Positions 9,084 to 18,810 of a DNA stretch of 64,000 nt are shown here, in pieces. A program made the position numbers and the translations under genes. The stretch's first letter is position 1. Every line of letters begins with the position of its first letter. Origin of the DNA: Leadbetterella sp964563435 (GTDB lineage Bacteria > Bacteroidota > Bacteroidia > Cytophagales > Spirosomataceae); NCBI GenBank assembly GCA_964563435.1, contig CAZLXI010000023.1, positions 11,471-75,470 of the forward strand. The letters are read 5' to 3'. The notes beneath the pieces were generated by a model. It saw only the letters and a program-made list of their open reading frames with translations, was not told where the DNA came from and searched no databases.

Positions 9084-12000
9084 TCACACCGCCAGGATTT
9101 CCTTCTCCAATAAAATCTTCTTGTAATCCCGCGGGAATACCTTTACAAACTTTTCCATCTCGAAGCCCCAATTCTCCAGGATCGCACGGGCAACATCGCT
9201 GCCGGTACTTTCAAAATGCCTGTTGATCAGGTTTTTAAGCGTTTCCACGTCCTCGTCGGTCAGGTCATCCAGGTCCACCATTTCCGTATTGCATTTCCCG
9301 GCAAAAGATTTATCAGCATCATATACGTACGCGATCCCGCCACTCATTCCCGCCGCAAAGTTCCGTCCTGTCTCCCCCAGGATCACCGCAATACCGCCTG
9401 TCATGTACTCACAGCCGTGGTCGCCGATCCCCTCTACCACCACTTTTGCCCCGGAATTGCGTACGCAGAAGCGCTCGCCCGCCATCCCACGGATGAAGGC
9501 CTCGCCGGAGGTGGCTCCGTAAAAGGAGACGTTTCCCACGGCCATGTTCTCTGATGCTTTGAAGGTGGCCTGCCGCGACGGGTACACCACCAGCTCGGCC
9601 CCGCAAAGGCCTTTGCCGAAGTAGTCATTGGCATCGCCTTCCAGCTCAAAACGGAGACCGCGGGTTGAAAAGGCACCGAACGATTGTCCTGCGGTTCCGT
9701 AAAACTTATACCGGATAGTTCCGGGCGCCAGACCCTGGCCTTTGTAAAGATTCGATATCTCGTTCGAAAGCATGGCCCCGATAGAGCGGTTGAGGTTATT
9801 GACCTTATATTCTCCGCTTACACAGGCCTGGCTTTCCAGTGCCGCCTGCGCATCCCGGATCAGCGTCCAATCCAGCACATCCGCTATCCCGTGATCCTGC
9901 TCTTCCTGCTTGTACAGGGCTGTCTCCATCTCCTCCCGGTACAGGATTCTGGAAAGGTCAAGGTGCTTCAGCTTCCAGTGGTCACTGCGATTCCTGGGAG
10001 CCAGGTACTGGCTTTGGCCCACCATTTCATTAATGGTTCTGAAACCCAGTTCCGCCATGATCTCCCGTACTTCCATGGCCAGGTAGGTAAACATATTCAC
10101 CACATGCTCCGGCTGGCCGGAAAACAGCGCCCGAAGCTCCTTGTTCTGGGTAGCAATACCCACCGGACAGGTGTTCAGATGGCACTTCCGCATCATGATA
10201 CAGCCTACGGTCACCAGGGCAGCAGTGGCTACACCGTACTCTTCGGCTCCCAGCAAAGTGGCGATCACAATGTCTCTGCCGGTACGAATCTGCCCGTCGG
10301 CCTGAACGGCTATCCTGCCCCGTAATTTATTTTTTACCAAAGTCTGGTGGGTCTCGGCCAGGCCCAGCTCCCACGGCAGACCCGCATGGCGGATGGAAGA
10401 TAAGGGGCTTGCCCCCGTGCCCCCATCGTACCCGGCGATCAGCACGGCATCGGCATGAGCCTTGGCCACACCCGAGGCCACTGTTCCTACCCCGGCTTCA
10501 GAAACCAGCTTAACGGATATCCGGGCCCTGCGGTTGGCATTTTTAAGATCGTAGATCAGCTGCGCCAGATCTTCGATCGAGTAAATGTCGTGATGCGGCG
10601 GTGGCGAAATCAGTCCCACCCCCGGTGTACTGTGCCGCACCCGGCCGATCCATTCGTCTACCTTATGGCCCGGAAGCTGCCCGCCCTCTCCCGGTTTGGC
10701 ACCCTGGGCCAGCTTGATCTGGAGCTCATCGGCATTACTCAGATAATAGGAGGTCACTCCGAAGCGACCCGAAGCCACCTGCTTCACCCGCGAATTCATA
10801 TTATCGCCGTTCGGAAGCAGAGCAAAGCGGGCCTCGTCTTCTCCGCCTTCCCCGGAATTTGACATCCCGCCGATCCGGTTCATGGCAATGGCCAGCGTGG
10901 TATGCGCCTCCCAGGAAATAGACCCGAAAGACATGGCACCCGTAGCAAAGCGCTTCAGGATATTTTCCACCGGTTCCACTTCCTCCAACGGAACAGACCG
11001 CGTATTCTTAAATTTCAGCAGGCTGCGGAGGGTCATGGCCTTATCTGCCTGCTCGTTCATGAGTTTGGTATACTTTTTAAAGATCTCGTAACCGCGCTTC
11101 GGATCGGAAACCCCCGCTCTCGCCGACTGTTGCAGTAAATGGATGGTATCCGGGTTGAACAGGTGCTTTTCGCCCCGCTGTTTCCACTGATATACTCCGC
11201 CTACTTCCAGTTTTTTCACACTTTCCACCGGTACTTTCGGGAAGGCTACGGCATGACGGATCAGGCATTCCCGGGCGATCTCCTCAATGCCCAGTCCGCC
11301 GATCCTCGAGACCGTTCCGGTAAAGAATCGATCCACAAAAGGCTTTCCTAATCCTATACATTCAAAGATCTGTGCTCCGCGGTAAGACGCCAGGGTGGAT
11401 ATTCCCATTTTTGAAAATATCTTCAGCAGCTCCTTATTCACCGCTTTGATGTAATTTTTATACAGCTGCTCATCGCTGAACTCCCCGGCGATCATCCCCT
11501 TCCGGTTCATATTGGAAAGGGTCTCAAAAGTGATATAAGGACATATCCCGGAAGCGCCGTAACCGATCAGGGTCGCAAAATGGTGGGTCTCCCAGATATC
11601 GCTGCTCTCCACCAGCAGGCCGATCTTCCCCCGTAAGCCTTTGCGGATCAGGTGGTGATGTACGGCTGATACCGCTAAGAGGGAGGGTATAGGGGCATGG
11701 TCAGAGTCGATGGCCCGGTCTGACAGGATGATGATCTCAAACCCGTCATAGATAGCATCCACTGCATAGCGACAGATCCGCTCCAGGGCAAATTCCAGGG
11801 CCCTGGCCGGATCTTTGGTATCGGCATTGAAATAGGTGTTAATGGTCTTGGCCTGGAAGCCTTCGTAATCCACAAAGCGCAGCTTATCAAACTGCTTTAT
11901 GGTGAGCACGGGCTGATCGAGCTGCACCTGCCGGCAGTGCTTGGCCGACTCCGAAAGGATATTCTCCGACGCTCCCACAAAAGAGATCAGCGACATGATA

Positions 12001-13604
12001 GACCGCTCCCGGATCGAGTCGATGGGCGGGTTGGTCACCTGGGCGAAAAGCTGCTTAAAGTAATACGATATATGCTGACTCTGGTTAGACAATACGGCAA
12101 GGGGGATATCGATCCCCATCGAGCCTATCGCCTCCGCGCCGGTAGTCGCCATCGGGGTCAGGATCAGCCGCAGGTCTTCCGAGGTCATTCCCCCCGCGAT
12201 CTGCCGCTTCAGCAACCCTTCTTCGCTGTATTGGGTATACGGACGGATAGATTCCGGCAGGTCGCGGATCATGATCTTGTGTTCATCCAGCCATTGCTGA
12301 TAAGGCTGACGGCTGCAAATGTCGGCCTTCAACTCCTCATCGGGGATGATCCTTCCCTCCTCCATATCCACCACAAACATCTTTCCCGGTTGGAGGCGGC
12401 CCTTGTAAAGTACCTGCGCCGGGTCAATGTCGAGCACCCCTGCTTCGGAAGCCATTACTACTGTATCGTCTTTTAAAACCCAGTATCTCGAGGGGCGGAG
12501 GCCGTTGCGGTCTAACGTTGCACCCACGATCTTGCCGTCGGTAAAGGAGATGGAGGCGGGACCGTCCCATGGTTCGATCACCGACGAGTGAAACTCATAA
12601 AACGCCCTTCGCACCGGATCCATATCGGGATTCTCCTCCCAGGCCTCGGGGATCAGCATCATCATCACGTGGGGCAGCGATCGACCCGAAAGATGCAATA
12701 GCTCTATGGCGTTATCCAGGTGGGCCGAGTCGGAATTTCCCTTATGGCAGATCGGCAGGATCATCTGCATCTCTTTATCCGTAAAAAACTCAGAATAAAA
12801 AGAGGTCTCCCCTGCCCTGATCCAGTTCACATTTCCCTTGACGGTATTGATCTCTCCGTTATGGGCAATGTACCGGAAGGGCTGCGCCAGCTTCCAGGAG
12901 GGGAACGTATTGGTAGAAAAACGGGAATGTACAATGGCGAAAGCCGAGATGACATCTTTACGGGTAATATCGGGGAAATAATACTTCAGCTGATCGGTGG
13001 TCAGCTGTCCTTTATACGAAATGGTTTTGGTAGACAGTGAACTGTAATAAAAACTCTCCTCCGAGCCGTTTACCGACTCATGAATCAACTTGGTGGTTAT
13101 CTGGCGAAGTACATACAGCTTCCTCTCAAAAGCGATACTGTCCGCATCCGTCAGCTTAAGGAACAATTGCTCCACCCAGGGTTCCACGGAAAGAGAACCT
13201 TCCCCCAGGGTTTCATTTCGTGTAGGCACCTTCCGATAACCCAGGAGCTCAAAGCCCAGCTTTTCTACCTTCCGGTTAATGATTTCCTTGCATTCATTCC
13301 GCTGCTTTTCATCATAGGGAAAGAAGATCATCCCTACGGCATATTCGCCGTATTTCGGAAGCCGGAAGCCCAGCTCCAGGCATTCGTCATAAAGAAACTC
13401 ATGAGGGATCTGGAGTAAAATACCGGCGCCATCACCCGTGTTCGGGTCACAGCCGCAGGCGCCACGATGATCCATCCGCTCCAGCATGGTAATGGCATCC
13501 GCTACAATCTGGTGCGATTTTCCGCCTTTCAAATGTGCCCTGAAGCCGATACCACAGGCATCATGCTCAAAATCAGGCAAATATAATCCGTTGTTTATCT
13601 CCAT
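9084..13604 (-). CDS. gltB: Glutamate synthase large subunit
   Basis: About 1506 residues from the ATG at 13604. The start is chosen because a 16-residue propeptide then precedes Cys17 (HDACGIGF), the N-terminal nucleophile of the class II glutaminase domain. The central domain and the FMN/Fe-S domain follow, with the cysteine cluster CIMMRKCHLNTCPVG for the 3Fe-4S centre. The C-terminal GXGXG beta-helix comes last. An in-frame ATG at 13625 would only lengthen the propeptide. It releases ammonia from glutamine and channels it to 2-oxoglutarate. It is the first gene of gltBD and is full length. Confidence 0.97.
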   Translation of the reverse strand: MEINNGLYLPDFEHDACGIGFRAHLKGGKSHQIVADAITMLERMDHRGACGCDPNTGDGAGILLQIPHEFLYDECLELGFRLPKYGEYAVGMIFFPYDEKQRNECKEIINRKVEKLGFELLGYRKVPTRNETLGEGSLSVEPWVEQLFLKLTDADSIAFERKLYVLRQITTKLIHESVNGSEESFYYSSLSTKTISYKGQLTTDQLKYYFPDITRKDVISAFAIVHSRFSTNTFPSWKLAQPFRYIAHNGEINTVKGNVNWIRAGETSFYSEFFTDKEMQMILPICHKGNSDSAHLDNAIELLHLSGRSLPHVMMMLIPEAWEENPDMDPVRRAFYEFHSSVIEPWDGPASISFTDGKIVGATLDRNGLRPSRYWVLKDDTVVMASEAGVLDIDPAQVLYKGRLQPGKMFVVDMEEGRIIPDEELKADICSRQPYQQWLDEHKIMIRDLPESIRPYTQYSEEGLLKRQIAGGMTSEDLRLILTPMATTGAEAIGSMGIDIPLAVLSNQSQHISYYFKQLFAQVTNPPIDSIRERSIMSLISFVGASENILSESAKHCRQVQLDQPVLTIKQFDKLRFVDYEGFQAKTINTYFNADTKDPARALEFALERICRYAVDAIYDGFEIIILSDRAIDSDHAPIPSLLAVSAVHHHLIRKGLRGKIGLLVESSDIWETHHFATLIGYGASGICPYITFETLSNMNRKGMIAGEFSDEQLYKNYIKAVNKELLKIFSKMGISTLASYRGAQIFECIGLGKPFVDRFFTGTVSRIGGLGIEEIARECLIRHAVAFPKVPVESVKKLEVGGVYQWKQRGEKHLFNPDTIHLLQQSARAGVSDPKRGYEIFKKYTKLMNEQADKAMTLRSLLKFKNTRSVPLEEVEPVENILKRFATGAMSFGSISWEAHTTLAIAMNRIGGMSNSGEGGEDEARFALLPNGDNMNSRVKQVASGRFGVTSYYLSNADELQIKLAQGAKPGEGGQLPGHKVDEWIGRVRHSTPGVGLISPPPHHDIYSIEDLAQLIYDLKNANRRARISVKLVSEAGVGTVASGVAKAHADAVLIAGYDGGTGASPLSSIRHAGLPWELGLAETHQTLVKNKLRGRIAVQADGQIRTGRDIVIATLLGAEEYGVATAALVTVGCIMMRKCHLNTCPVGIATQNKELRALFSGQPEHVVNMFTYLAMEVREIMAELGFRTINEMVGQSQYLAPRNRSDHWKLKHLDLSRILYREEMETALYKQEEQDHGIADVLDWTLIRDAQAALESQACVSGEYKVNNLNRSIGAMLSNEISNLYKGQGLAPGTIRYKFYGTAGQSFGAFSTRGLRFELEGDANDYFGKGLCGAELVVYPSRQATFKASENMAVGNVSFYGATSGEAFIRGMAGERFCVRNSGAKVVVEGIGDHGCEYMTGGIAVILGETGRNFAAGMSGGIAYVYDADKSFAGKCNTEMVDLDDLTDEDVETLKNLINRHFESTGSDVARAILENWGFEMEKFVKVFPRDYKKILLEKEILAV

Positions 13605-13986
13605 AGTCTTATGAAACTGCCGCAATACTCTAATAAGGATATCTCATACCAGAAAAATACAACCCACTGATACAAAATATACCTGCAACGCAATTTATCA
13701 GACTTTTATTCTGAAACAATACACCTCACCCATATTTTCTATGGAGAAGGTACATTTTACTTTTTAAATTATAATTTCTATAAAAATTATCCAAAACATT
13801 TTTTTTACCTGAATAATATTCGGCCTTTTTGGTAATATTATTCATGAATATCTCTATGAAGCTGAACAAATATATACAATTAATGTATTATACAGAATAT
13901 TCTTTAATTTCAGGATTTCTAAGCTGCCTCAAATTAAATAAGCCTACAGCATGTATACTATATTCAGGTTAGGGAGGAGCTCATGC
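13605..13986. other. AT-rich intergenic region, no gene seen
   Basis: These 382 bp between the gltB start and the end of the TlpA-like gene hold no convincing coding frame, structured RNA or repeat. They must contain the gltBD promoter, but no exact TAnnTTTG box is visible. A near match, TATTTTG, reads on the minus strand around 13675. Confidence 0.5.
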
Positions 13987-15192
13987 CTACTTATCCCTGA
14001 TATACCAAAACGTCAGTTCCCTTTCACTGTCTGTCAGTTCCAGGCCCAGTTTATCCAGCTCTTTAAAGATGTTGTTCCGGTCTTCCAGGTAATACGGAAC
14101 ATCAAAATTATACGTTCCGGTTAAGCCGGTTTCGTCAAAAACCACCTTTCCTACCAGCTTGTTGAAGTTCAAAAGTTCAACCAATGCATCTATGGAAGCG
14201 TTCTCCGCCTTAAGCCCCCTGCCGCTGATTCCATAATAAGGATTTTTTTCCCTGCCCGTATCTTTCAGGGCAAATTCCGTCCCGATCTTTCTTCGTAATA
14301 ATTTTACCTCCGTCAGTTTCTTCTCCGACTCCACTTTATAAGGGAAGTAAAGGTCCAGGTACGACTGCAAAATCTCAAACCGCCTCCCGCCCAATGGCTC
14401 CGGAACTATTAAATCCACACTATAGAGGTTCGTTTCCTTCCAATCAAATGTTTCCGGTTTTTTAACCTCCACGGCGGGTTCCTCGGTAGAAGGGATTTGA
14501 AAGGCGGTTTGGTAAATATTTTTTAGTCCGAGATTAGACAGCAGTATTCTTCGGTTTTCATAAACGGTTTTCGGATAGCTTGTATTAGACATGGAAGGGT
14601 TTCCCGGAATAAAACGGTTTACCACAAATAAAAAGTCGGCGCTTCCGTCGCCCGCCAATGGCAAAGCCGGATCAAACTCCATAGCTTCCTTCTTCACCTC
14701 AAGATCTACCGCCTTTTGACTTAACAGTTCACGGATCAGCTCAGAAGTAACCTTTTCAGGAAAGGTAATGGCCGCCACTTTACCGTCTTTACCGATGACC
14801 ACCGTGTGGGGGATCACCCGATGCGGAAAATATTTTCTCAGTGCGTATGCCGTATCCCGCACAATGGGCAGGCCGAGAGGTCTTTTGCCTAGAAACCGAT
14901 CAATTCTGCTTTGCGAATCCGACTGGTTTACGGTAAACACCCGGATATCGTCAGGAAACTCCTTTTGCAGACTATCGATGTGTGGCAGCGACTGGATACA
15001 GGGTCCGCACCAGGTGGCCCAAAAGTCCAGTATGACTATTTTGGAAGAGTAATCACTCACCTTTGCCGATGAATTTTCGGAATTAATAATATCTGTCAGT
15101 AGAATGCCGGAGGCATCGTCGCCGATGGTAAGGCCGGATTGCCCGTGTCCTGTAAGAAAAGAGAAGAGTAAAAGAAATGCAAAGGTTTTCAT
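13987..15192 (-). CDS. TlpA-like thioredoxin fused to a DUF3738 domain, exported
   Basis: A protein of 401 residues with an N-terminal signal peptide ending near HGQS. A TlpA/ResA-like redoxin domain (about 25-165) carries WCGPC with Cys62 and Cys65. The C-terminal 200 residues end in the pattern DETGLTGTYNFDV...LGLEL, which matches the DUF3738 family (TIGR03435, common in soil bacteria and Bacteroidota). It is probably a periplasmic thiol-disulphide protein, with DUF3738 as an add-on of unknown role. It stands alone, with AT-rich sequence on the gltB side and a divergent amidase gene on the other. Confidence 0.85.
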   Translation of the reverse strand: MKTFAFLLLFSFLTGHGQSGLTIGDDASGILLTDIINSENSSAKVSDYSSKIVILDFWATWCGPCIQSLPHIDSLQKEFPDDIRVFTVNQSDSQSRIDRFLGKRPLGLPIVRDTAYALRKYFPHRVIPHTVVIGKDGKVAAITFPEKVTSELIRELLSQKAVDLEVKKEAMEFDPALPLAGDGSADFLFVVNRFIPGNPSMSNTSYPKTVYENRRILLSNLGLKNIYQTAFQIPSTEEPAVEVKKPETFDWKETNLYSVDLIVPEPLGGRRFEILQSYLDLYFPYKVESEKKLTEVKLLRRKIGTEFALKDTGREKNPYYGISGRGLKAENASIDALVELLNFNKLVGKVVFDETGLTGTYNFDVPYYLEDRNNIFKELDKLGLELTDSERELTFWYIRDK

Positions 15193-15400
15193 GTATATGT
15201 ATTTGTTACAGGTTCCGGTGTTAAATCTCAGGCTAAAAACGGATATGCTCTTTAGATAATAACCCGAAACATCCCCAAAGGTTACAGGAAGATCACGCCT
15301 AACAGGAAAATTCTGTTAACAGTACCAAAAAAAATGGCGAAATTGCATCCGGAAAACGGGCAGGAAGTCCCGAAATTTAAACTACACCGGTTACTTTGAA

Positions 15401-16273
15401 ATGAAGAACGTAAAAATAGGTACGGTACAAACCACCTGCTCCGCCGATATACATAAAAACCGGGCCAGGGCAGTGGAGAAAATCCGCGAAGCTGCGGCAC
15501 AGGGGGCACAGATCGTATGCCTGCAGGAGCTCTTTACTTCACTTTACTTCTGTGATGTGGAAGACCACGAAAATTTCAAACTGGGTGAAAGTATCCCCGG
15601 TCCCACTACCGATATCCTGCAACCGCTGGCCAAAGAACTGGGCGTGGTCATCGTAGCCTCCCTTTTTGAAAAAAGAGCGCAGGGGCTGTACCACAATACC
15701 ACCGCCGTAATTGATGCAGACGGCGCTTACTTAGGGAAATACCGTAAAATGCACATTCCCGATGACCCGGGCTATTACGAGAAGTTTTACTTCACACCCG
15801 GAGATCTGGGGTACAAGGTTTTTGAAACGAAATTCGCCAAAATAGGCGTGCTTATCTGCTGGGATCAATGGTACCCCGAAGCTGCCCGGATCACCTCGCT
15901 GATGGGCGCCGAGATCCTGTTCTACCCCACGGCCATCGGCTGGGACCTCGACGAAAAAGATCCGGTCATTAACCGGGAGCAGCACGACGCCTGGGAAACC
16001 ATACAGCGGAGTCACGCCGTGGCCAACGGCCTCTACGTGGTGTCTGTGAACCGGGTGGGCGTAGAAGCCAGTCAACAATTCTGGGGTGGCTCCTTCATCG
16101 CCAACCCGCACGGCCGGCTGCTATACAAGGCTTCCCATGATCAGGAAGAAGTGCACGTGGAGGAAATAGACCTCGACAAGACCGAATATTACCGCACCAC
16201 CTGGCCATATTTGCGTGACCGGCGGATCGATTCGTATGCGCCGATCACGCGGCGGTTTATTGATAACGATTGA
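15401..16273 (+). CDS. aguB: N-carbamoylputrescine amidase (nitrilase family)
   Basis: A protein of 290 residues covering a whole carbon-nitrogen hydrolase domain. The catalytic triad is visible: Glu43 (CLQELF), Lys116 (KYRKMHIPDD) and Cys153 (LICWDQWYPEAAR). The long match to the AguB subfamily, including the PGYYEKFYF segment, points to hydrolysis of N-carbamoylputrescine to putrescine, CO2 and ammonia. The partner agmatine deiminase is not in this window. It is cytoplasmic and monocistronic. Confidence 0.92.
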   Translation: MKNVKIGTVQTTCSADIHKNRARAVEKIREAAAQGAQIVCLQELFTSLYFCDVEDHENFKLGESIPGPTTDILQPLAKELGVVIVASLFEKRAQGLYHNTTAVIDADGAYLGKYRKMHIPDDPGYYEKFYFTPGDLGYKVFETKFAKIGVLICWDQWYPEAARITSLMGAEILFYPTAIGWDLDEKDPVINREQHDAWETIQRSHAVANGLYVVSVNRVGVEASQQFWGGSFIANPHGRLLYKASHDQEEVHVEEIDLDKTEYYRTTWPYLRDRRIDSYAPITRRFIDND

Positions 16274-16320
16274 TATTTTTATAGGGGATACAGAATCCCT
16301 CGTAAGGGGAAGTTTCCGGC

Positions 16321-16350
16321 TGTAGAGACGCAAGATTTTGCGTCTCTACA
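16321..16350. repeat. Perfect 13-bp palindrome with 4-nt loop
   Basis: TGTAGAGACGCAA (16321-16333) pairs with TTGCGTCTCTACA (16338-16350). It lies between two convergent genes and may end transcription both ways. Degenerate relatives occur near 52858-52887 and 47889-47918, so it behaves as a dispersed palindromic repeat. Confidence 0.7.
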
Positions 16351-16401
16351 TACCAGGTCAAAAAAGTGCGGATTAGTTAGAGATATCAAATAATTATTAC
16401 A

Positions 16402-18678
16402 TCACCGCACCGTAAACCGCACGCCCAGAAACCCTCTTATCCCCTGATTCGACGCATACACATACGCCGGATCGAACGTCAGGCCGTAGGGATTGCTTTC
16501 ATTAGCTACCGGGTTCCCGCTGATATCATCAAAAATCACCTCCTTATCAAAGGGGTCATGTGCCCGGGCGATCAGGAAAGGTACACTCCGGGCGGGCGTC
16601 CAGTTCAGCAGGTTTTTAATGCCTCCGTAGATCTCCCATTTGTCATTGAAGCTCTTGGCTACCTGGATATTCTGAATGCTCCAGGTGGGCGAATATTCCG
16701 GCCTGGGGTCCAGGTCACCCAGCAGCGGTAAGCGCATGGGGCCGTACAGGTTGCCGGTATAATCCAGGGTGATCTTCTGCTTCGGGAAGGTGTATCCTAT
16801 GCTCCAGGTACCGGTAAAACGTTCGGCAAACATCTGCCTTTCCTTCTCCCCCTCCCCGGTATTGTACACATCCATCAGCGTACCGCCCACCAGGATCTTT
16901 AAACCGCTGGCAAACGCCGCGTCAATATTGAGCGATACCCCTTTCGATACCGCGTAACCATCCAGGTTGGCATAAATGATCTTATTCGCATCCGAATCGT
17001 AATCCGGGATGATCTTGTTCGTGAAATAGGTATAGAAAGCCGTGGCGTCGAAATTCAGGAAAGTTCCGTTTTCAAGATAAAACTTCTTCACCAGGTTGGC
17101 ATTCACATTCCAGGAGGTTTCCGGCTTCAGATCTTCTAAAAAAACCACTTCCCGGGCCCCCGTAAGGGCAGCATGGTCTTCGGTAAAGACGTTGGCCACC
17201 CGGAAACCGTTTCCACCGCCTAAGCGGAAGACCGCCGTACGGTCATCTGAGCTCCATTTGTAGTTAATCCGTGGTGAGAAAATACTCCCGTGTACAGAGT
17301 TGTGGTCGTAGCGGGCTCCCAACATGACCGTATGATTGGCATTCAGCCGGATCTCATCCTGCAGGAAAACCCCGGGCAGGTGGGTATGGTTGGGCTGGTT
17401 TCTCCCCCCCACAAACGTGGCCGGGGTATTGTCATCATAGTAAGTGTAGCGATAAGCCAGACCCGCCAGCAGGTCATGGGCCTTCACCCGCTGCCCCCAG
17501 GTCAGCTGCGCAAAATAGATATTCTGGTTAGCCAGATAAGGGGTATTTCCGTACACGCTGTTCTGGTCGTGCCAGTTGCCGCTGAACATGAAATTGAGTT
17601 TGGAAGACAGCTTATAGTTTCCGAAAGCCTCCCAGCGCTTGGTATAGATGCTTTCGCCGTATACCTCATCACCTCCTCTGAACGAGCGGTTCCAGTTCAT
17701 TTCGCCTCCCCAGCGGTCTTCGTACATGTAACGGCCGGCCAGTGACAGCGCCCTGCCCCGCTTTTGCTGAAAATCCCATTTGTTAAAAACCGATACCCGG
17801 TGCTGAAGCGTAAGGTCGGTAAAATTATCGTCGTTCCTGTCTATAGGATTCTGATAATTAAAATAGTTTACCCCCAGTAGCGACTGCACTTTATCTCCTG
17901 CTTTAAACTTCCCGGCGAGGTCTGTGTTGACCTCCCCCCAGGTGGAGGCAAAGGCATCTACCGAAAATACCGGCGCCTTATTGGGTGTTTTGGTAATGAT
18001 ATTGATCAGTCCGCCCACGGCTTCGCTTCCGTAGAGCGTGGAAGCCGGCCCCTTCACTACTTCCATTCTTTCGATCAGGGCCTGCGGGATCCCGCTGAGG
18101 CCGTAAACCGTAGATAAGCCGCTCACAATGGGCATACCATCAATTAGTACCATCGTATAGGGGCCTTCCAGGCCGTTGATATGAATATCCCCCGTACTGC
18201 ACACATTGCAGTTCACCTGGGGCCGCACACCGTTAACGATCTGCAGGGCATCAAAAACCGAAGGCGTGGGGTTCGACTTAAAGAACCGGGCCGTAAAAAC
18301 CTCCACCGGAACGGGGCTTTCCAGGCGGGAGACTTCTTTCATGGTGCCGCTGATGACCACTTCATTCAGCGTGTTATCCGTTGGCTTTAATTCTATATCC
18401 CTGAGCGTATTTATACCGGGCTTCACCTCTACGGCCACCGCCCCCCGGCTGTATCCTATGAGGGTAACTTCGATGGTCTGCTTACCGGTCGGCACATTAG
18501 CCAGCGTAAAGCCTCCTTCAGCATCGGTTACCGCCCCGATGTTTTTTCCTTTCACCGTAACCGTGGCTGACTCCAGGGCCCTGTCGCCCGACCGTACCTT
18601 CCCCGCCACACTGCCGGTTTGGGCCGGCACGGCCACACTTCCTGCTAATACAATTAAGATTGTCAAAATATATCTCAT
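16402..18678 (-). CDS. TonB-dependent outer-membrane receptor, probable metal or siderophore uptake
   Basis: A protein of 758 residues with a signal peptide to about residue 19. A carboxypeptidase-regulatory-like beta domain (about 21-100, GKNIGAVTDAEGGFTL) follows. The plug domain (about 120-235) contains NGLEGPYTMVLIDGMPIV and VKGPASTLYGSEAVGG, and the rest is a 22-strand-type beta barrel. Two plug cysteines, Cys157 and Cys160 (NCNVC), sit in the plug ahead of the conserved TGDIHINGLEG motif. The receptor imports a ligand across the outer membrane using TonB energy. The substrate is not certain, but a DtxR/MntR-like operator within the promoter suggests control by iron or manganese. Confidence 0.93.
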   Translation of the reverse strand: MRYILTILIVLAGSVAVPAQTGSVAGKVRSGDRALESATVTVKGKNIGAVTDAEGGFTLANVPTGKQTIEVTLIGYSRGAVAVEVKPGINTLRDIELKPTDNTLNEVVISGTMKEVSRLESPVPVEVFTARFFKSNPTPSVFDALQIVNGVRPQVNCNVCSTGDIHINGLEGPYTMVLIDGMPIVSGLSTVYGLSGIPQALIERMEVVKGPASTLYGSEAVGGLINIITKTPNKAPVFSVDAFASTWGEVNTDLAGKFKAGDKVQSLLGVNYFNYQNPIDRNDDNFTDLTLQHRVSVFNKWDFQQKRGRALSLAGRYMYEDRWGGEMNWNRSFRGGDEVYGESIYTKRWEAFGNYKLSSKLNFMFSGNWHDQNSVYGNTPYLANQNIYFAQLTWGQRVKAHDLLAGLAYRYTYYDDNTPATFVGGRNQPNHTHLPGVFLQDEIRLNANHTVMLGARYDHNSVHGSIFSPRINYKWSSDDRTAVFRLGGGNGFRVANVFTEDHAALTGAREVVFLEDLKPETSWNVNANLVKKFYLENGTFLNFDATAFYTYFTNKIIPDYDSDANKIIYANLDGYAVSKGVSLNIDAAFASGLKILVGGTLMDVYNTGEGEKERQMFAERFTGTWSIGYTFPKQKITLDYTGNLYGPMRLPLLGDLDPRPEYSPTWSIQNIQVAKSFNDKWEIYGGIKNLLNWTPARSVPFLIARAHDPFDKEVIFDDISGNPVANESNPYGLTFDPAYVYASNQGIRGFLGVRFTVR

Positions 18679-18700
18679 ATCCTTTTTTTAATTTCCGGTA

Positions 18701-18732
18701 CAAAATTAATAAAGTTAGACTAATCTAACAAA
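18701..18732 (-). promoter_or_regulatory. Promoter with embedded DtxR/MntR-like operator for the TonB receptor
   Basis: Read on the minus strand, TTTG (18732-18729) is followed 20 nt later by TAATTTTG (18708-18701), the Bacteroidota -33 and -7 boxes. Between them lies GTTAGA-CTAA-TCTAAC (plus strand 18714-18729), a perfect 6-bp inverted repeat resembling DtxR/IdeR/MntR sites. A bound repressor would block RNA polymerase. Confidence 0.65.
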
Positions 18733-18810
18733 TATATTTTATAAATATTATCATCCGATTTTCACCGGTACCCGGAAAGCCCGCTCCAAAACGTAAAAAC
18801 TTTTCTTCTC

